Shown here: piece after piece, positions 40,145-49,026 of the stretch | How the letters are laid out: every line of letters begins with the position of its first letter | Numbering within the stretch: position 1 is the first letter of the stretch | Origin: Caenimonas sedimenti | Lineage (GTDB): Bacteria > Pseudomonadota > Gammaproteobacteria > Burkholderiales > Burkholderiaceae_C | Direction: 5' to 3' | Assembly (NCBI RefSeq): GCF_007833165.1 | Contig: NZ_VOBQ01000002.1 | Span: 371,661-435,660, forward strand | Length of the DNA stretch: 64,000 nt | Made by a program: the position numbers and the translations under genes | The notes under the pieces: generated by a model | The model's database searches: none | What the model was told of the DNA's origin: nothing | What the model saw: only the letters and a program-made list of their open reading frames with translations

Positions 40145-41098
40145 ATGCTGAGCCGCACCGCCGACCACCTCTTCTGGATGTCCCGCTACACCGAGCGTGC
40201 GGAGAACACCGCGCGCATGCTGGACGTCAACTACCAGACCTCGCTGCTGCCGCAGTCGGCCGCCGTGGCGCAGGTCGGCTGGCAGGGCATGCTGTCCATC
40301 AGCGAGCTGATGCCGGCCTACACCGCCAAGCACGGGGAAATCGACCCGGTGCGCGTGATGCCTTTCATGGTGAAGGACGAGAGCAACCCGTCCTCCATCG
40401 TGTCCTGCCTGCGCGCGGCGCGCGAGAACGCGCGGGCGGTGCGCGGCTCGCTCACCACCGAGGCCTGGGAGACGCAGAACCAGACCTGGCTGGAGGTCAA
40501 CCGCATGCTGCGCTCCGGCGAGTTCGAGCGCGACCCGGGCCAGTTCTTCGAATGGGTGAAATTCCGCTCGCACCTGTCGCGCGGCGTGACCGTGGGCACC
40601 ATGCTGATGGACGAAGCCTTGCACTTCATGCGCCTGGGCACCTTCCTCGAACGCGCGGACAACACGGCGCGGCTGGTGGACGTGAAGTTCCACGCGGTGC
40701 AGAGCGACTTCTTCGGCGCCGCCACCGAGCAGGACCAGGAATACGACTTCTACCACTGGAGCGCGATCCTGCGCAGCGTCTCCGGCTTCGAGATCTACCG
40801 CAAGGTCTACCGGGACGTGATCAAGCCGGAGCGCGTGGCCGATCTGCTGATCCTGCGTGCGGACATGCCGCGCTCGCTGCATGCCAGCATGAACGAGGTG
40901 GTGAGCAACCTGGCCTCGGTGGCCAACGACCAATCGAACGAAACGCGCCGGCGTGCGGGGAAGATCCGCGCCGAACTCCAGTACGGCCACATCGACGAGA
41001 TTCTCGCCAACGGCCTGCACGCTTTCCTGACGCAGTTCCTGGACCGCGTGAACGACCTCGGCGCGCGCATCAGCCGCGACTTCCTCGTGCCGGCATGA
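40145..41098 (+). CDS. Alpha-E domain protein
   Basis: A 317-residue all-helical protein of the alpha-E family (DUF403/COG2307), the partner of circularly permuted ATP-grasp enzymes. The opening LSRTADHLFWMSRYTERAENTARML aligns with the C-terminal half of the fusion at 29849. Conserved repeats continue in VKFHAVQSDFF and DMPRSLHASMNEV. It is two bases downstream of its ATP-grasp gene and overlaps the TPR gene by ATGA, so all three are translated together. Function unknown. Confidence 0.92.
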   Translation: MLSRTADHLFWMSRYTERAENTARMLDVNYQTSLLPQSAAVAQVGWQGMLSISELMPAYTAKHGEIDPVRVMPFMVKDESNPSSIVSCLRAARENARAVRGSLTTEAWETQNQTWLEVNRMLRSGEFERDPGQFFEWVKFRSHLSRGVTVGTMLMDEALHFMRLGTFLERADNTARLVDVKFHAVQSDFFGAATEQDQEYDFYHWSAILRSVSGFEIYRKVYRDVIKPERVADLLILRADMPRSLHASMNEVVSNLASVANDQSNETRRRAGKIRAELQYGHIDEILANGLHAFLTQFLDRVNDLGARISRDFLVPA

Positions 41099-42693
41099 CC
41101 TTCGCGGAGGGCGGCGCCCTGCTGGCCGCCGGCCGCTTCCACGAAGCGCGCGCCGCCTTCGTGCAGGCGCTGCAGCGCGAGCCGCAATCCGTTCCCGCGC
41201 GCATCGGCCTCGCCCAGGCACTGGCCGGCGGCGGTGACAAGCTCAGCGCCACCGCGTGGCTGACGGATGCCTGCCGCATCGCCCCGGGTGAACCGACGGC
41301 GATGCAGTTGCTGGCCGACCTGCTGCTGGCGCAACGGCAGTACGCGCAGGCCGCACCAATTTACCGTGAGCTGCTCGAGCGCCTGGGGCTGCGCAACCGC
41401 GCGAACCTGCTGCATGCGGGTTATTGCCTGGAGCAGGCCGGCAAGCTGGATGGCGCCGCGCAGCACTACCGCGACGCGCTCGCGCTGGATGCCAGCTTCC
41501 TGGAGGCGCATGTGGACCTGGCCGGCATCCTCTGGCGCATGGAGGACTTCGAGGGCTCGCTCGCGCACGCCCAGCGCGCGGTGCAACTCGCGCCCGACCA
41601 TCCCTACGCCGTGCGCATCCTGGGCACCGCCCTGCTGAACCTCAATCGCCTGGATGAAGCCGAACGCGTGCTGCGGCAGGCGCTGGATCTGCAGCCGGGC
41701 TTTGCGCTCGCGCAGCTGGACCTGGCGTTCACGCTGCTGCTGGCCGGCCGCCTGCAGGAGGGTTGGGCCTGGTACGAACATCGCTGGCGGGACACCGAGC
41801 GTGTGCGGCGGCCCGCCTTCTACGTGCCGCATGCCGAGTGGCAGGGCGCGCGGCAGCAGCCGGTGGCCGGGCAGGACATTGCGGTCTATGCCGAGCAGGG
41901 CTTGGGCGACGTGATCCAGGCAATCCGCTACGTGCCGCAACTCGAGGCGCTGGGCGCCAGGGTGCACTGCGTGATCCAGCCAGAGTTGGTGCCCGTGGTG
42001 CAGGCGAGCTTTCCGCGCGTGCATTGCCTGGCGCCCGGCGAGAACCTCCAGGTGCACGTGCATGCGGCGCTGATGGAGCTGCCGGGCCGGTTCGACACGG
42101 CGCTGGCGACCATCCCCGCGCCCGTGTCGTACCTGCAATCGCCCGAGCAGCGGCGCCCTGCGTGGCGTGAACGCCTGCGGCCGGCGGAAGGCCGCTTCAA
42201 GCTGGGCCTGTGCTGGTCCGGTGCGCCGGGGCAGGTCAACAACCGCAATCGCGGCGTTCCCTTGAGTTTGCTGGAGCCGTTCACCCGCTTGCCGGGTGTG
42301 CAGTGCTACAGCCTGCAAAAGGGCGACGCGGCGGGCTTCACCGATGCTGAAGTCGATGCGGCGCGCCTGGTCGACCTCACCCCCGAGTGGCGCGACTTCG
42401 GTGACAGCGCCGCGATGATCGAACAGCTCGACTTGGTCGTGACTGTCGATACGGTGATCGCGCACCTGGCCGGGGCCTTGGGCAAACCGGTCTGGATCCT
42501 GCTGCCGCCCAATGCCGATTGGCGCTGGCTGCTGGAGCGCGAGGATTCACCTTGGTACCCCTCGGCGCGCCTGTTCCGGCGTGGCTTCGGCGAGCCGAGG
42601 GCGGTGCAGGTGGGGCGGGTGATGGCCGCTTTGCAGCAGGGGCTCGGAAACTGGCCTGCACCGGCACTTGAGCGCAACACCACCTCCCCCTAG
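41095..42693 (+). CDS. TPR protein with glycosyltransferase-like C-terminal domain
   Basis: A 532-residue cytoplasmic protein. The N-terminal ~240 residues hold six or more tetratricopeptide repeats (for example GYCLEQAGKLDGAAQHYRDAL and AERVLRQALDLQPGFALAQL). The C-terminal ~290 residues resemble a GT-B glycosyltransferase half: GLGDVIQAIRYVPQLEALGA, then GLCWSGAPGQVNNRNRGVPL and a GT9-like nucleotide-binding block TVDTVIAHLAGALGKPVWILLP. It overlaps the alpha-E gene by four bases. A sugar-transfer role on the product of the ATP-grasp system is an inference. Confidence 0.85.
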   Translation: MTFAEGGALLAAGRFHEARAAFVQALQREPQSVPARIGLAQALAGGGDKLSATAWLTDACRIAPGEPTAMQLLADLLLAQRQYAQAAPIYRELLERLGLRNRANLLHAGYCLEQAGKLDGAAQHYRDALALDASFLEAHVDLAGILWRMEDFEGSLAHAQRAVQLAPDHPYAVRILGTALLNLNRLDEAERVLRQALDLQPGFALAQLDLAFTLLLAGRLQEGWAWYEHRWRDTERVRRPAFYVPHAEWQGARQQPVAGQDIAVYAEQGLGDVIQAIRYVPQLEALGARVHCVIQPELVPVVQASFPRVHCLAPGENLQVHVHAALMELPGRFDTALATIPAPVSYLQSPEQRRPAWRERLRPAEGRFKLGLCWSGAPGQVNNRNRGVPLSLLEPFTRLPGVQCYSLQKGDAAGFTDAEVDAARLVDLTPEWRDFGDSAAMIEQLDLVVTVDTVIAHLAGALGKPVWILLPPNADWRWLLEREDSPWYPSARLFRRGFGEPRAVQVGRVMAALQQGLGNWPAPALERNTTSP

Positions 42694-42714
42694 CGCGTCA
42701 GGTAGAAGGAACCC

Positions 42715-43140
42715 ATGCTGTCACTCCGAACCGATCCTGCGGCGCAAGACGTGGACTTGATCCATCGATTCCTCTCGGAAGACTCTCCCTGGGCGAGGGG
42801 GATCCCCAAAGACTTGGTGCGTGAATCCATGCAGAACTCGCTGAACTTCGGCCTGTTCAACTCAGAGGCGCAGGTTGCATACGCGCGGGTGGTGACCGAC
42901 TACACGACCTTTGCCTACGTGCTGGACGTATTCGTTGTTCAGGAACACCGCGGCAAGGGCTACAGCAGGATGCTCACGGAGGCAGTGCTTGCTCATCCGC
43001 GCCTGCAGGGCTTGAGGCGCTGGGTTCTCGTCAGCAGCACCGCGAGGGGGCTCTATGCGAAGTACGGCTTCGCTCCGCTCGAGAAACCAGAGACTTTCAT
43101 GGAGATCAACCGCGCAGATCCATACGTCGGCGGCGCCTGA
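42715..43140 (+). CDS. GNAT-family acetyltransferase
   Basis: A 141-residue N-acetyltransferase. The acetyl-CoA loop is VVQEHRGKGYSRML (residues ~75-88) and the closing block is YAKYGFAPLEKPETFM. The opening SPWARGIPKDLVRESMQNSL matches a group of small GNAT proteins with a long first helix. Codon use is a little less GC-extreme than neighbouring genes (many A/T third positions near the start), so it may be more recently acquired. The start has AAGGA upstream. The substrate is unknown. Confidence 0.86.
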   Translation: MLSLRTDPAAQDVDLIHRFLSEDSPWARGIPKDLVRESMQNSLNFGLFNSEAQVAYARVVTDYTTFAYVLDVFVVQEHRGKGYSRMLTEAVLAHPRLQGLRRWVLVSSTARGLYAKYGFAPLEKPETFMEINRADPYVGGA

Positions 43141-43247
43141 CCTACGCGGGAGGAACCCGCCGACTTGCCTACCGTCACCGGCCTTGTGTTCGATCCACCT
43201 CACGCCCCTTGGATCGGCGAACGCATTGCGCTAGCTGGAGCCGAGGG

Positions 43248-43877
43248 CTAAGGCTCCTGCAGCGCCGCCAGCGCCCGGCCGAGATTCTCGCGCGCCCGGC
43301 GTTCCAGCGCGTCATGGAAGGCGGAGGTCCGGTAGATGCGCGGCCGCGCCACGAAGCCTTCGAGAATGCGCCGCCGTCCGTCCCGGTAGTCGGGTTCGGG
43401 CACATGCGCGTACTCAGCCCGGATCGCGCGGTTGTCATCGTCGAAGCGCGCTGGCGCGGATCCCAGGCTGGCCAGGTCGATGTCGAGCAGCAGTTTCGTG
43501 TCGCCGTCGTCCGGTGCCGCCATGTCGTCATGGCGCGTCGCCAGCACCAATGCATGCACGCGCTCCGCCGCGGCGGCGTCACAGCCCGCCGCCAGCATGC
43601 TGGCGCGCGCCCAATCGGCGCTGCGCTCTTCGTTGTCCTTGCCCGCGGGGTCGTACACGGCGTCGTGGAACCACAGCGCCAGTTCCACTTCATCCGGACG
43701 CTCCGCCATGGATCGCGCCGCGTCGAAGTGCAGCAGGCAATCGCGCAGATGCTGCAGCGTGTGGTAGCGCCGGTGCGGCTCGCTGTAGCTCGCCATCAGC
43801 TGGTTGAGCAGGCCCTGGGGCACGGTACGCGCCCCCAGGGATTCCCACAGGCGCCGCCACTCCTGCGGGCCGATCAT
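43248..43877 (-). CDS. HD-type predicted metal-dependent phosphohydrolase
   Basis: A 209-residue cytoplasmic protein of the HD superfamily group often mislabelled 'NMDA receptor subunit'. The metal-binding pieces are the His in RRYHTLQHL, His-Asp in LALWFHDAVYD and the Asp in LLLDIDLASLG. The conserved RPRIYRT stretch follows. The substrate is unknown. It overlaps mltB by four bases (ATGA) and is the last gene of the MoxR-DUF58-transglutaminase-mltB run. Confidence 0.85.
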   Translation of the reverse strand: MIGPQEWRRLWESLGARTVPQGLLNQLMASYSEPHRRYHTLQHLRDCLLHFDAARSMAERPDEVELALWFHDAVYDPAGKDNEERSADWARASMLAAGCDAAAAERVHALVLATRHDDMAAPDDGDTKLLLDIDLASLGSAPARFDDDNRAIRAEYAHVPEPDYRDGRRRILEGFVARPRIYRTSAFHDALERRARENLGRALAALQEP

Positions 43878-45070
43878 TGCGTGGCCCGCGCGGCAGGCGG
43901 CCGGCCCAGTGCTTCCTTCACCTCCTGGCCCAGTTCGATGACCGCCATCGCGTAGTAGCTCGACCAGTTGTAGCGCGTGATCACGTAGAAGTTCTCGGTG
44001 CCCGCCACGTACTGCGGCGGGTCGGCGCCGTTCTGCAGTTCCACCAGCGCCAGCGGTCCCTTGTGATCCAGTGCGGGCCCTTCCAGGATGGCGCCCTTGG
44101 CCTGGAAGCTGGCCACACTGAAGGTGGGCAGGATGTCAGGCACGAGCAGGCCTTCCAGATCCAGCCGGGCGGTGTCGAACCGCACGGGGTAGTGGGTGGG
44201 CATGCCGGGGTTCCAGCCGTAGCCCTTGAAGTAGTTGGCGACCGAGCCGATCACGTCGGCGGGGCTGCCCGCGAGATCGATGCGCTGGTCGCCGTCGTAG
44301 TCGACCGCCCAGCGCGCCTGGCTGCTCGGCATGAATTGCGGCATGCCCATGGCGCCGGCGTAGCTGCCGCGCGGGCGCAGGGGGCTCGTGCCGGCCTTGC
44401 TGTGCCAGGCGAGGAAGTGTTCGAGTTCGCCCCGGAAGAACTGCACGCGCTCGGCCGCGCGCGGATGCGAAGCCGGGAAATCGAACGACAGCGTGGCCAG
44501 CGCATCGATCACGCGGAAGTCGCCCATCTGCTGTCCGTAGATGCTCTCGACGCCGATGATGCCGACGATGATTTCGGCGGGCACGCCGAATTCCTTCTCG
44601 GCGCGTTCGAGGGTAGCCCGGTTCGCCCGCCAGAATTTCACGCCGGCCGCGGTGCGGATCGGGTCGATGAAGCGGCTGCGGTAGACCCGCCAGTTCTTGG
44701 GCGTGCCGGCCGGTGGCGGCTGCATCAGCCGCGAGACGACGGCCAGGTTCTGCGCCTCGCCGATGGCGGCTCGCACCCAGTCGCGGTCGAGGCCGCGCTT
44801 CTGCGCGATTTCGTCGGCGAACTGCATCGCGTCCTCGCGGCCGGCGTACGGCGTGCCGCGCGCGGGAGCCCGGCGGGCGGCCGCCGCGGGGCGCGGTCGT
44901 GACGGCGTGGCGTTCGATGCCTTGGCTGCCGGCGCGGGCGCCTGTTGTTCTGCAGCCTGCGGTTGGGCGGCTGCGGCGGGTTCGGACGCGGGCCCGGGCG
45001 GCGTTTGGGCCACGACCGGCAAGGAGAAAACGAGCAGGGTGAGTGGGAAGAGCAGCGAAGCGAAGTGCAT
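43874..45070 (-). CDS. mltB: Lytic murein transglycosylase B
   Basis: A 398-residue exported peptidoglycan hydrolase. The signal peptide ends near VVAQTPP, followed by an Ala/Pro linker to about residue 75. The SLT-type catalytic Glu is in GIIGVESIYGQQ (near residue 160), and YAGAMGMPQFMPSS is the MltB signature. The C-terminal ~60 residues include the DPPQYVAGTENFYVITRYNWSSYYAMAV block. No lipobox is visible, so it is soluble rather than a lipoprotein. It shares a base with the transglutaminase stop. An upstream open frame was rejected because it has no signal peptide. Confidence 0.93.
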   Translation of the reverse strand: MHFASLLFPLTLLVFSLPVVAQTPPGPASEPAAAAQPQAAEQQAPAPAAKASNATPSRPRPAAAARRAPARGTPYAGREDAMQFADEIAQKRGLDRDWVRAAIGEAQNLAVVSRLMQPPPAGTPKNWRVYRSRFIDPIRTAAGVKFWRANRATLERAEKEFGVPAEIIVGIIGVESIYGQQMGDFRVIDALATLSFDFPASHPRAAERVQFFRGELEHFLAWHSKAGTSPLRPRGSYAGAMGMPQFMPSSQARWAVDYDGDQRIDLAGSPADVIGSVANYFKGYGWNPGMPTHYPVRFDTARLDLEGLLVPDILPTFSVASFQAKGAILEGPALDHKGPLALVELQNGADPPQYVAGTENFYVITRYNWSSYYAMAVIELGQEVKEALGRPPAARATQ

Positions 45071-47076
45071 CAGGCGGGCCAGGGAAGCTGTTGGAATTCG
45101 CGCCGGAGCGCGCGCAGGTCGGCCTCCGGCCGGCGCGCATAACGCTGCGCTTCGAGCCGCAGGAACCAGTCCGCCAATCGTCGCCCATCCTCGCCGAAAC
45201 GTGCTGTGACAAGCGTCGCAATTTGGCGCGGCGGTGCGGCGCTGCCGAGCTCCAGCCCGGCCGCGTTCAACCGCTTGCGGGCGCGCGACAGCAGGCGCAG
45301 CCACGGGTCGTGCACGCGGCGGTCCCACCAGCTCCATGCCGCCCCCACGAGCGCCAGCGCGACGATGATCGCGATCAGGACGTAGCTGAGGTCTTCCCAG
45401 CTCGGCGACTTGAAGCCCAGGTTCTTCAGCAGGTCGAGCTGCTTGCTCTGCGTGTAGTTCAGGATCCACTGGTTCCAGCTGTTGTTCAGCGCTTCCCAGG
45501 CCGCGCGCAGGTTGGCCGCCAGGCTGGGGTTCACGCTGTTCATCGCGGTGGTGAACACGCTTTGCGGCGCGACCAAGCGCTGGAACGATCCGGTGCGGCC
45601 CGGCATCACCGCCGATGTGGGGTCCACGCGGACCCAGCCCTGCCCGGCCAGCCAGACCTCGGTCCAGGCGTGGGCATCGCTTTGCCGCACGATCCAGAAG
45701 CCGTCCACCGAATTGCGCTGCCCGCCCTGGTAGCCCGTCACGAGCCGCGCCGGGATGTCCATGCCGCGCAGCAGCACCACGAAGGCCGACGCGATGTGCT
45801 CGCAGAAGCCTTCCTTGCGGGTGAACCAGAATTCGTCGGCCGTGTGCTGGCCATACACCCCCGGCTCCAGCGTGTAGCTGTAGCCCCCGGTGCGCAGCCG
45901 GTTCATCGCGGCGCGGACCTGCGCCGCCGGGTTGCCGGGGAACTCGGCCTTGATCTCGTCCGCCAGGTTCTGCGTTTGCGGGTTGAAGCCGGGCGGCAGC
46001 TGCGTGTATTCCTGCGGGAGGGCGGCACTGTTCCTCGGGCCATGGCGGAAGTCGACGTAGCTCTCGGCCTGGTAGCGCAGCAGGTCTGTCACCGGGCGGG
46101 TCGAGAACCATTGCAGCTCGGTGCTCATGATCGCTTCCATGCCCGGCGCGGCCGGAGGCTTCACGGCGGCGTCCAGCACCAGCAGCCAGGGCCGGTTGTG
46201 CGGCTCCAGCGTCACCTGGTAGCGCACCGGGGTGCCCAGGCCCTCCAGCCCGGAAGCGCCGAAGTACACGATCGGGAAGCGCGAACCCGGGCGGGCCTGC
46301 AGCGGCCGCCATTCGCGGCCGTCGAAATTGGAGAGCACGGGCCCGCGGAAGTAGAGATCGCTCTGCGCGGGGGGCTCGCCTTCGAACTTGACGCGGAATG
46401 CCACGCTCTCGTCCAGCGCCAGGCTGGCCACGTTGCCTACCTGCATGTTGGCCGACAAGCCGCTGCGGCCGCTCATCGCATCCGCCGGGATGCCCCAGAG
46501 CGGCGCGAAGCGCGGGAACAGCAGGAACATGACGGCCATGATCGGCGCGCCCAGCAGCGCCATCCAGGCCGCCGTCTTGGCGGCCTCCGCCAGCGGCGGG
46601 CGGCCCACCGGCAGGTGGGCGTTCACCAGCGCAGTGAGCAGCCCCAGCAGTCCGAGCAGCATGGCAGCGGCCACCGGCAGCGTCTGGGAGAAGAAGAAGT
46701 TCGTGAGCATCGCGAAGAAGCCCAGGAAGAAGATGACGAAGGCGTCGCGCCGCGCCCGCAGCTCCAGCGTCTTCAGGGCCAGCAGCACCACGATCAGGGT
46801 CACGCCGGCGTCACGCCCCAGCAGCGTGTTGTGCGTGCGCCAGGTGGCACCAAGCGCCACGACCAGGATGCCGGCGATCCACCAGCGACCCGGCAGCGGC
46901 TTGCCGGTGACGGCGATGATCGCGCGCCAGGCCAGCACCCCGCCGGCGAGGAGCGAGCACCACCAGGGCAGGTTGCCCACCTGCGGCATCATCACCCAGG
47001 CGATCACCAGCAACAGGAACAGCGTGTCGCGCGTGTCGCGCGGCAGCGCGCCCAGGGAAATGGCGCGCTTCAGCAT
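45070..47076 (-). CDS. TgpA-like membrane transglutaminase (DUF3488)
   Basis: A 668-residue inner-membrane protein with about five membrane segments at the N-terminus (residues ~15-185, DUF3488), a periplasmic transglutaminase core with Cys in GFCEHIASAF, His in SDAHAWTEVWL and Asp in WVRVDPTSA, and another membrane segment near 555-575 (YVLIAIIVALALVGAAWSWW) before a cytoplasmic tail (DUF4129-like). The layout is that of Pseudomonas TgpA, which is essential there. It overlaps the DUF58 gene by seven bases. Confidence 0.92.
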   Translation of the reverse strand: MLKRAISLGALPRDTRDTLFLLLVIAWVMMPQVGNLPWWCSLLAGGVLAWRAIIAVTGKPLPGRWWIAGILVVALGATWRTHNTLLGRDAGVTLIVVLLALKTLELRARRDAFVIFFLGFFAMLTNFFFSQTLPVAAAMLLGLLGLLTALVNAHLPVGRPPLAEAAKTAAWMALLGAPIMAVMFLLFPRFAPLWGIPADAMSGRSGLSANMQVGNVASLALDESVAFRVKFEGEPPAQSDLYFRGPVLSNFDGREWRPLQARPGSRFPIVYFGASGLEGLGTPVRYQVTLEPHNRPWLLVLDAAVKPPAAPGMEAIMSTELQWFSTRPVTDLLRYQAESYVDFRHGPRNSAALPQEYTQLPPGFNPQTQNLADEIKAEFPGNPAAQVRAAMNRLRTGGYSYTLEPGVYGQHTADEFWFTRKEGFCEHIASAFVVLLRGMDIPARLVTGYQGGQRNSVDGFWIVRQSDAHAWTEVWLAGQGWVRVDPTSAVMPGRTGSFQRLVAPQSVFTTAMNSVNPSLAANLRAAWEALNNSWNQWILNYTQSKQLDLLKNLGFKSPSWEDLSYVLIAIIVALALVGAAWSWWDRRVHDPWLRLLSRARKRLNAAGLELGSAAPPRQIATLVTARFGEDGRRLADWFLRLEAQRYARRPEADLRALRREFQQLPWPA

Positions 47077-48047
47077 ACGGCGAGCGCCTCCAGGCAGCGC
47101 CGCTTGTGCGCCTCGCCGCTTCCCGGCGCGATCTCGTGCCCCGGCAGCCGCAGCCCGTAGTCCTGCCCCAGCTTGTCGGCCTGCAGGACCCACGCCGCGA
47201 GGCGGGACAGGCGAGGCTCGCGGTCGGCGTGGCCGGCCTGCTGGTAGTCGAGCCAGAGTTCATAGCGCTGGGACTGCATCGTGTCGCGGCTCACCAGCTC
47301 GTCGGACTTGGCGGCCTTCTTCCACACCACCAGCTTCAGCGGGTCACCGCGGCGGTAGGCACGCACGCCTTCGAATTCGCCGCTGTTCTGCGCACGCATG
47401 GCGGCGGCGCCGCCCGCGCGCGGCTCGCCGGGAGGCAGGGGTGGCGGATAAGGCTCGGGCCGTGGGTACACCAGCACCTGGGAAGCGGGCCGCCACACCG
47501 TCCAGACGCGGAACGTGCCCAGCGGGAAACGGGTTTCGGCGGTGAGCGGAGGGACCGGATGCAGCCCGCGGCGCTCCGGCTTGAAGGCCACCTGCACGGT
47601 GCAGCTGCCTTGCGCGGGCACGTCGGTCCAGGCCCAGTGGTCTTCATGCGTGGCGTCGAGCACCGCCAGGCCGATGCCGTGCCGGGCCGACTTGCGCTCG
47701 TTCGCCAGCACGATGGACAAGGTGGCGCTGGCGCCGGCGAACTGCGCCTCGGGCGGCGTGAGGATCAGCGTGAGTCCGCGCAGGGTGGCATGGCAGACGT
47801 GCATGCCGACGACCGCGCTGCCGGCCAGCAGGAAGGTGAGCAGGTAGCCGAGGTTCAGCTGGTAGTTGATCGACGCCACCAGCAGCACCAGCAGCGTGAG
47901 CATGAGCATGAAGCCGGGCCGCGTCGGCAGGATGTAGACGTTGCGCTGCGTGAGCGTCATCGTGTCCACCAGGGGCAGGCGCGCCTGCCACCACTGGCGG
48001 AAGCGCTGACGCGCGTACCCGAACGGGTTGAAGACTGCGGCGACCAT
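47070..48047 (-). CDS. DUF58 domain protein
   Basis: A 325-residue protein with two N-terminal membrane segments (residues ~35-80) and a C-terminal DUF58 domain with a von-Willebrand-factor-A-like fold (EFEGVRAYRRGDPLKLVVWKKAAKSDEL). DUF58 proteins are almost always paired with MoxR ATPases and are thought to help assemble or remodel envelope or enzyme complexes. The gene starts five bases after the MoxR stop and overlaps the transglutaminase gene. Confidence 0.9.
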   Translation of the reverse strand: MVAAVFNPFGYARQRFRQWWQARLPLVDTMTLTQRNVYILPTRPGFMLMLTLLVLLVASINYQLNLGYLLTFLLAGSAVVGMHVCHATLRGLTLILTPPEAQFAGASATLSIVLANERKSARHGIGLAVLDATHEDHWAWTDVPAQGSCTVQVAFKPERRGLHPVPPLTAETRFPLGTFRVWTVWRPASQVLVYPRPEPYPPPLPPGEPRAGGAAAMRAQNSGEFEGVRAYRRGDPLKLVVWKKAAKSDELVSRDTMQSQRYELWLDYQQAGHADREPRLSRLAAWVLQADKLGQDYGLRLPGHEIAPGSGEAHKRRCLEALAVC

Positions 48048-48052
48048 TGGTT

Positions 48053-48973
48053 CTAGGGCAGCGCCACGCCTTCCAGCATGGCCCGGACCTGCTCGATGGG
48101 CCCCCGGCCAGCGTCACCCACTGGGATCAGGCGGTGCGCCACCGTCTGGGGAAAGATGGCCTGCACGTCGTCCGGCGCGACGTAGTCGCGGCCCGACAGC
48201 AGCGCCTGCGCCTTGGCCGCGCGGATGACCGCGATGCCGGCCCGCGGGCTCAGGCCCTGCAGGAACCAGCGGCCGTTCCGGCTGGCCGCAATGAGGTCCT
48301 GCACGTAGTCCAGCAGCGGGTCGGCCGCGTGGATGGCCAGCACGTCCTGCTGGAGGGACTGCAACTCCGCCGGCGCCAAGGTGTTCTGCAGGTGCTCGAC
48401 CATGTGGCGGCGGTCGGAGCCCGTGAAAAGCGCGCGCTCGGCGGCCCGGTCGGGGTAGCCCAGCGAGATGCGCATCAGGAAGCGGTCCAGCTGTGACTCC
48501 GGCAAGGCGAACGTGCCCAGCTGGTCGTGCGGATTCTGGGTGGCGATCACGAAGAAGGGCGAAGGCAGGGCGCGCGTCTCGCCTTCCACCGTCACCTGTT
48601 TCTCTTCCATCGCTTCCAGCAGCGCGCTCTGCGTCTTGGGGCTGGCGCGATTGATCTCGTCGGCCAGCAGCACCTGCGCGAAGATCGGACCTGGGTGGAA
48701 GATGAAGCTTTCCTTGCCGCGGTCGTAGATGGAGACACCCGACAGGTCGCTGGGCATCAAGTCGGCCGTGAACTGCACGCGCGAGAAGTGGAGCCCGAAC
48801 GCCCGGGCCAGGGCGTGCGCCAGGGTGGTCTTGCCCACGCCGGGGACGTCCTCGATCAGCAGGTGCCCCCCCGCCAGCAGGCAGGCCACGCAGTCCCGGA
48901 CCTGGGCCGGCTTGCCGACGATCACCGTGTTAAGCTGATCGAGCAGTTTCTTCAGTTTTTGTTGTGCTTCCAT
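48053..48973 (-). CDS. MoxR-family AAA+ ATPase
   Basis: A 306-residue chaperone-like AAA+ ATPase of the MoxR group. Walker A lies in EDVPGVGKTTLAHALA (residues ~40-55), Walker B in VLLADEINRASPKTQSALL, sensor 1 in FFVIATQNPH, and the arginine finger region in GLSPRAGIAVIRAAKA. The start at 48973 (MEAQQKLKKLL) is preferred; an upstream ATG adds only nine residues. It heads the MoxR-DUF58-TgpA-MltB-HD run and is divergent from the deacetylase gene. Confidence 0.94.
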   Translation of the reverse strand: MEAQQKLKKLLDQLNTVIVGKPAQVRDCVACLLAGGHLLIEDVPGVGKTTLAHALARAFGLHFSRVQFTADLMPSDLSGVSIYDRGKESFIFHPGPIFAQVLLADEINRASPKTQSALLEAMEEKQVTVEGETRALPSPFFVIATQNPHDQLGTFALPESQLDRFLMRISLGYPDRAAERALFTGSDRRHMVEHLQNTLAPAELQSLQQDVLAIHAADPLLDYVQDLIAASRNGRWFLQGLSPRAGIAVIRAAKAQALLSGRDYVAPDDVQAIFPQTVAHRLIPVGDAGRGPIEQVRAMLEGVALP

Positions 48974-49026
48974 AGCGGGAACCTTATCCCAAAACAGCAT
49001 TAGCCGAGCGTTAGCAGGCCTTGACG

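Noticed and set aside
43880..45070. Anbu-type proteasome-like protease expected near ATP-grasp/alpha-E genes
   Set aside because: No such gene is found anywhere in the window; the nearby peptidase-like genes are transglutaminases and MltB.
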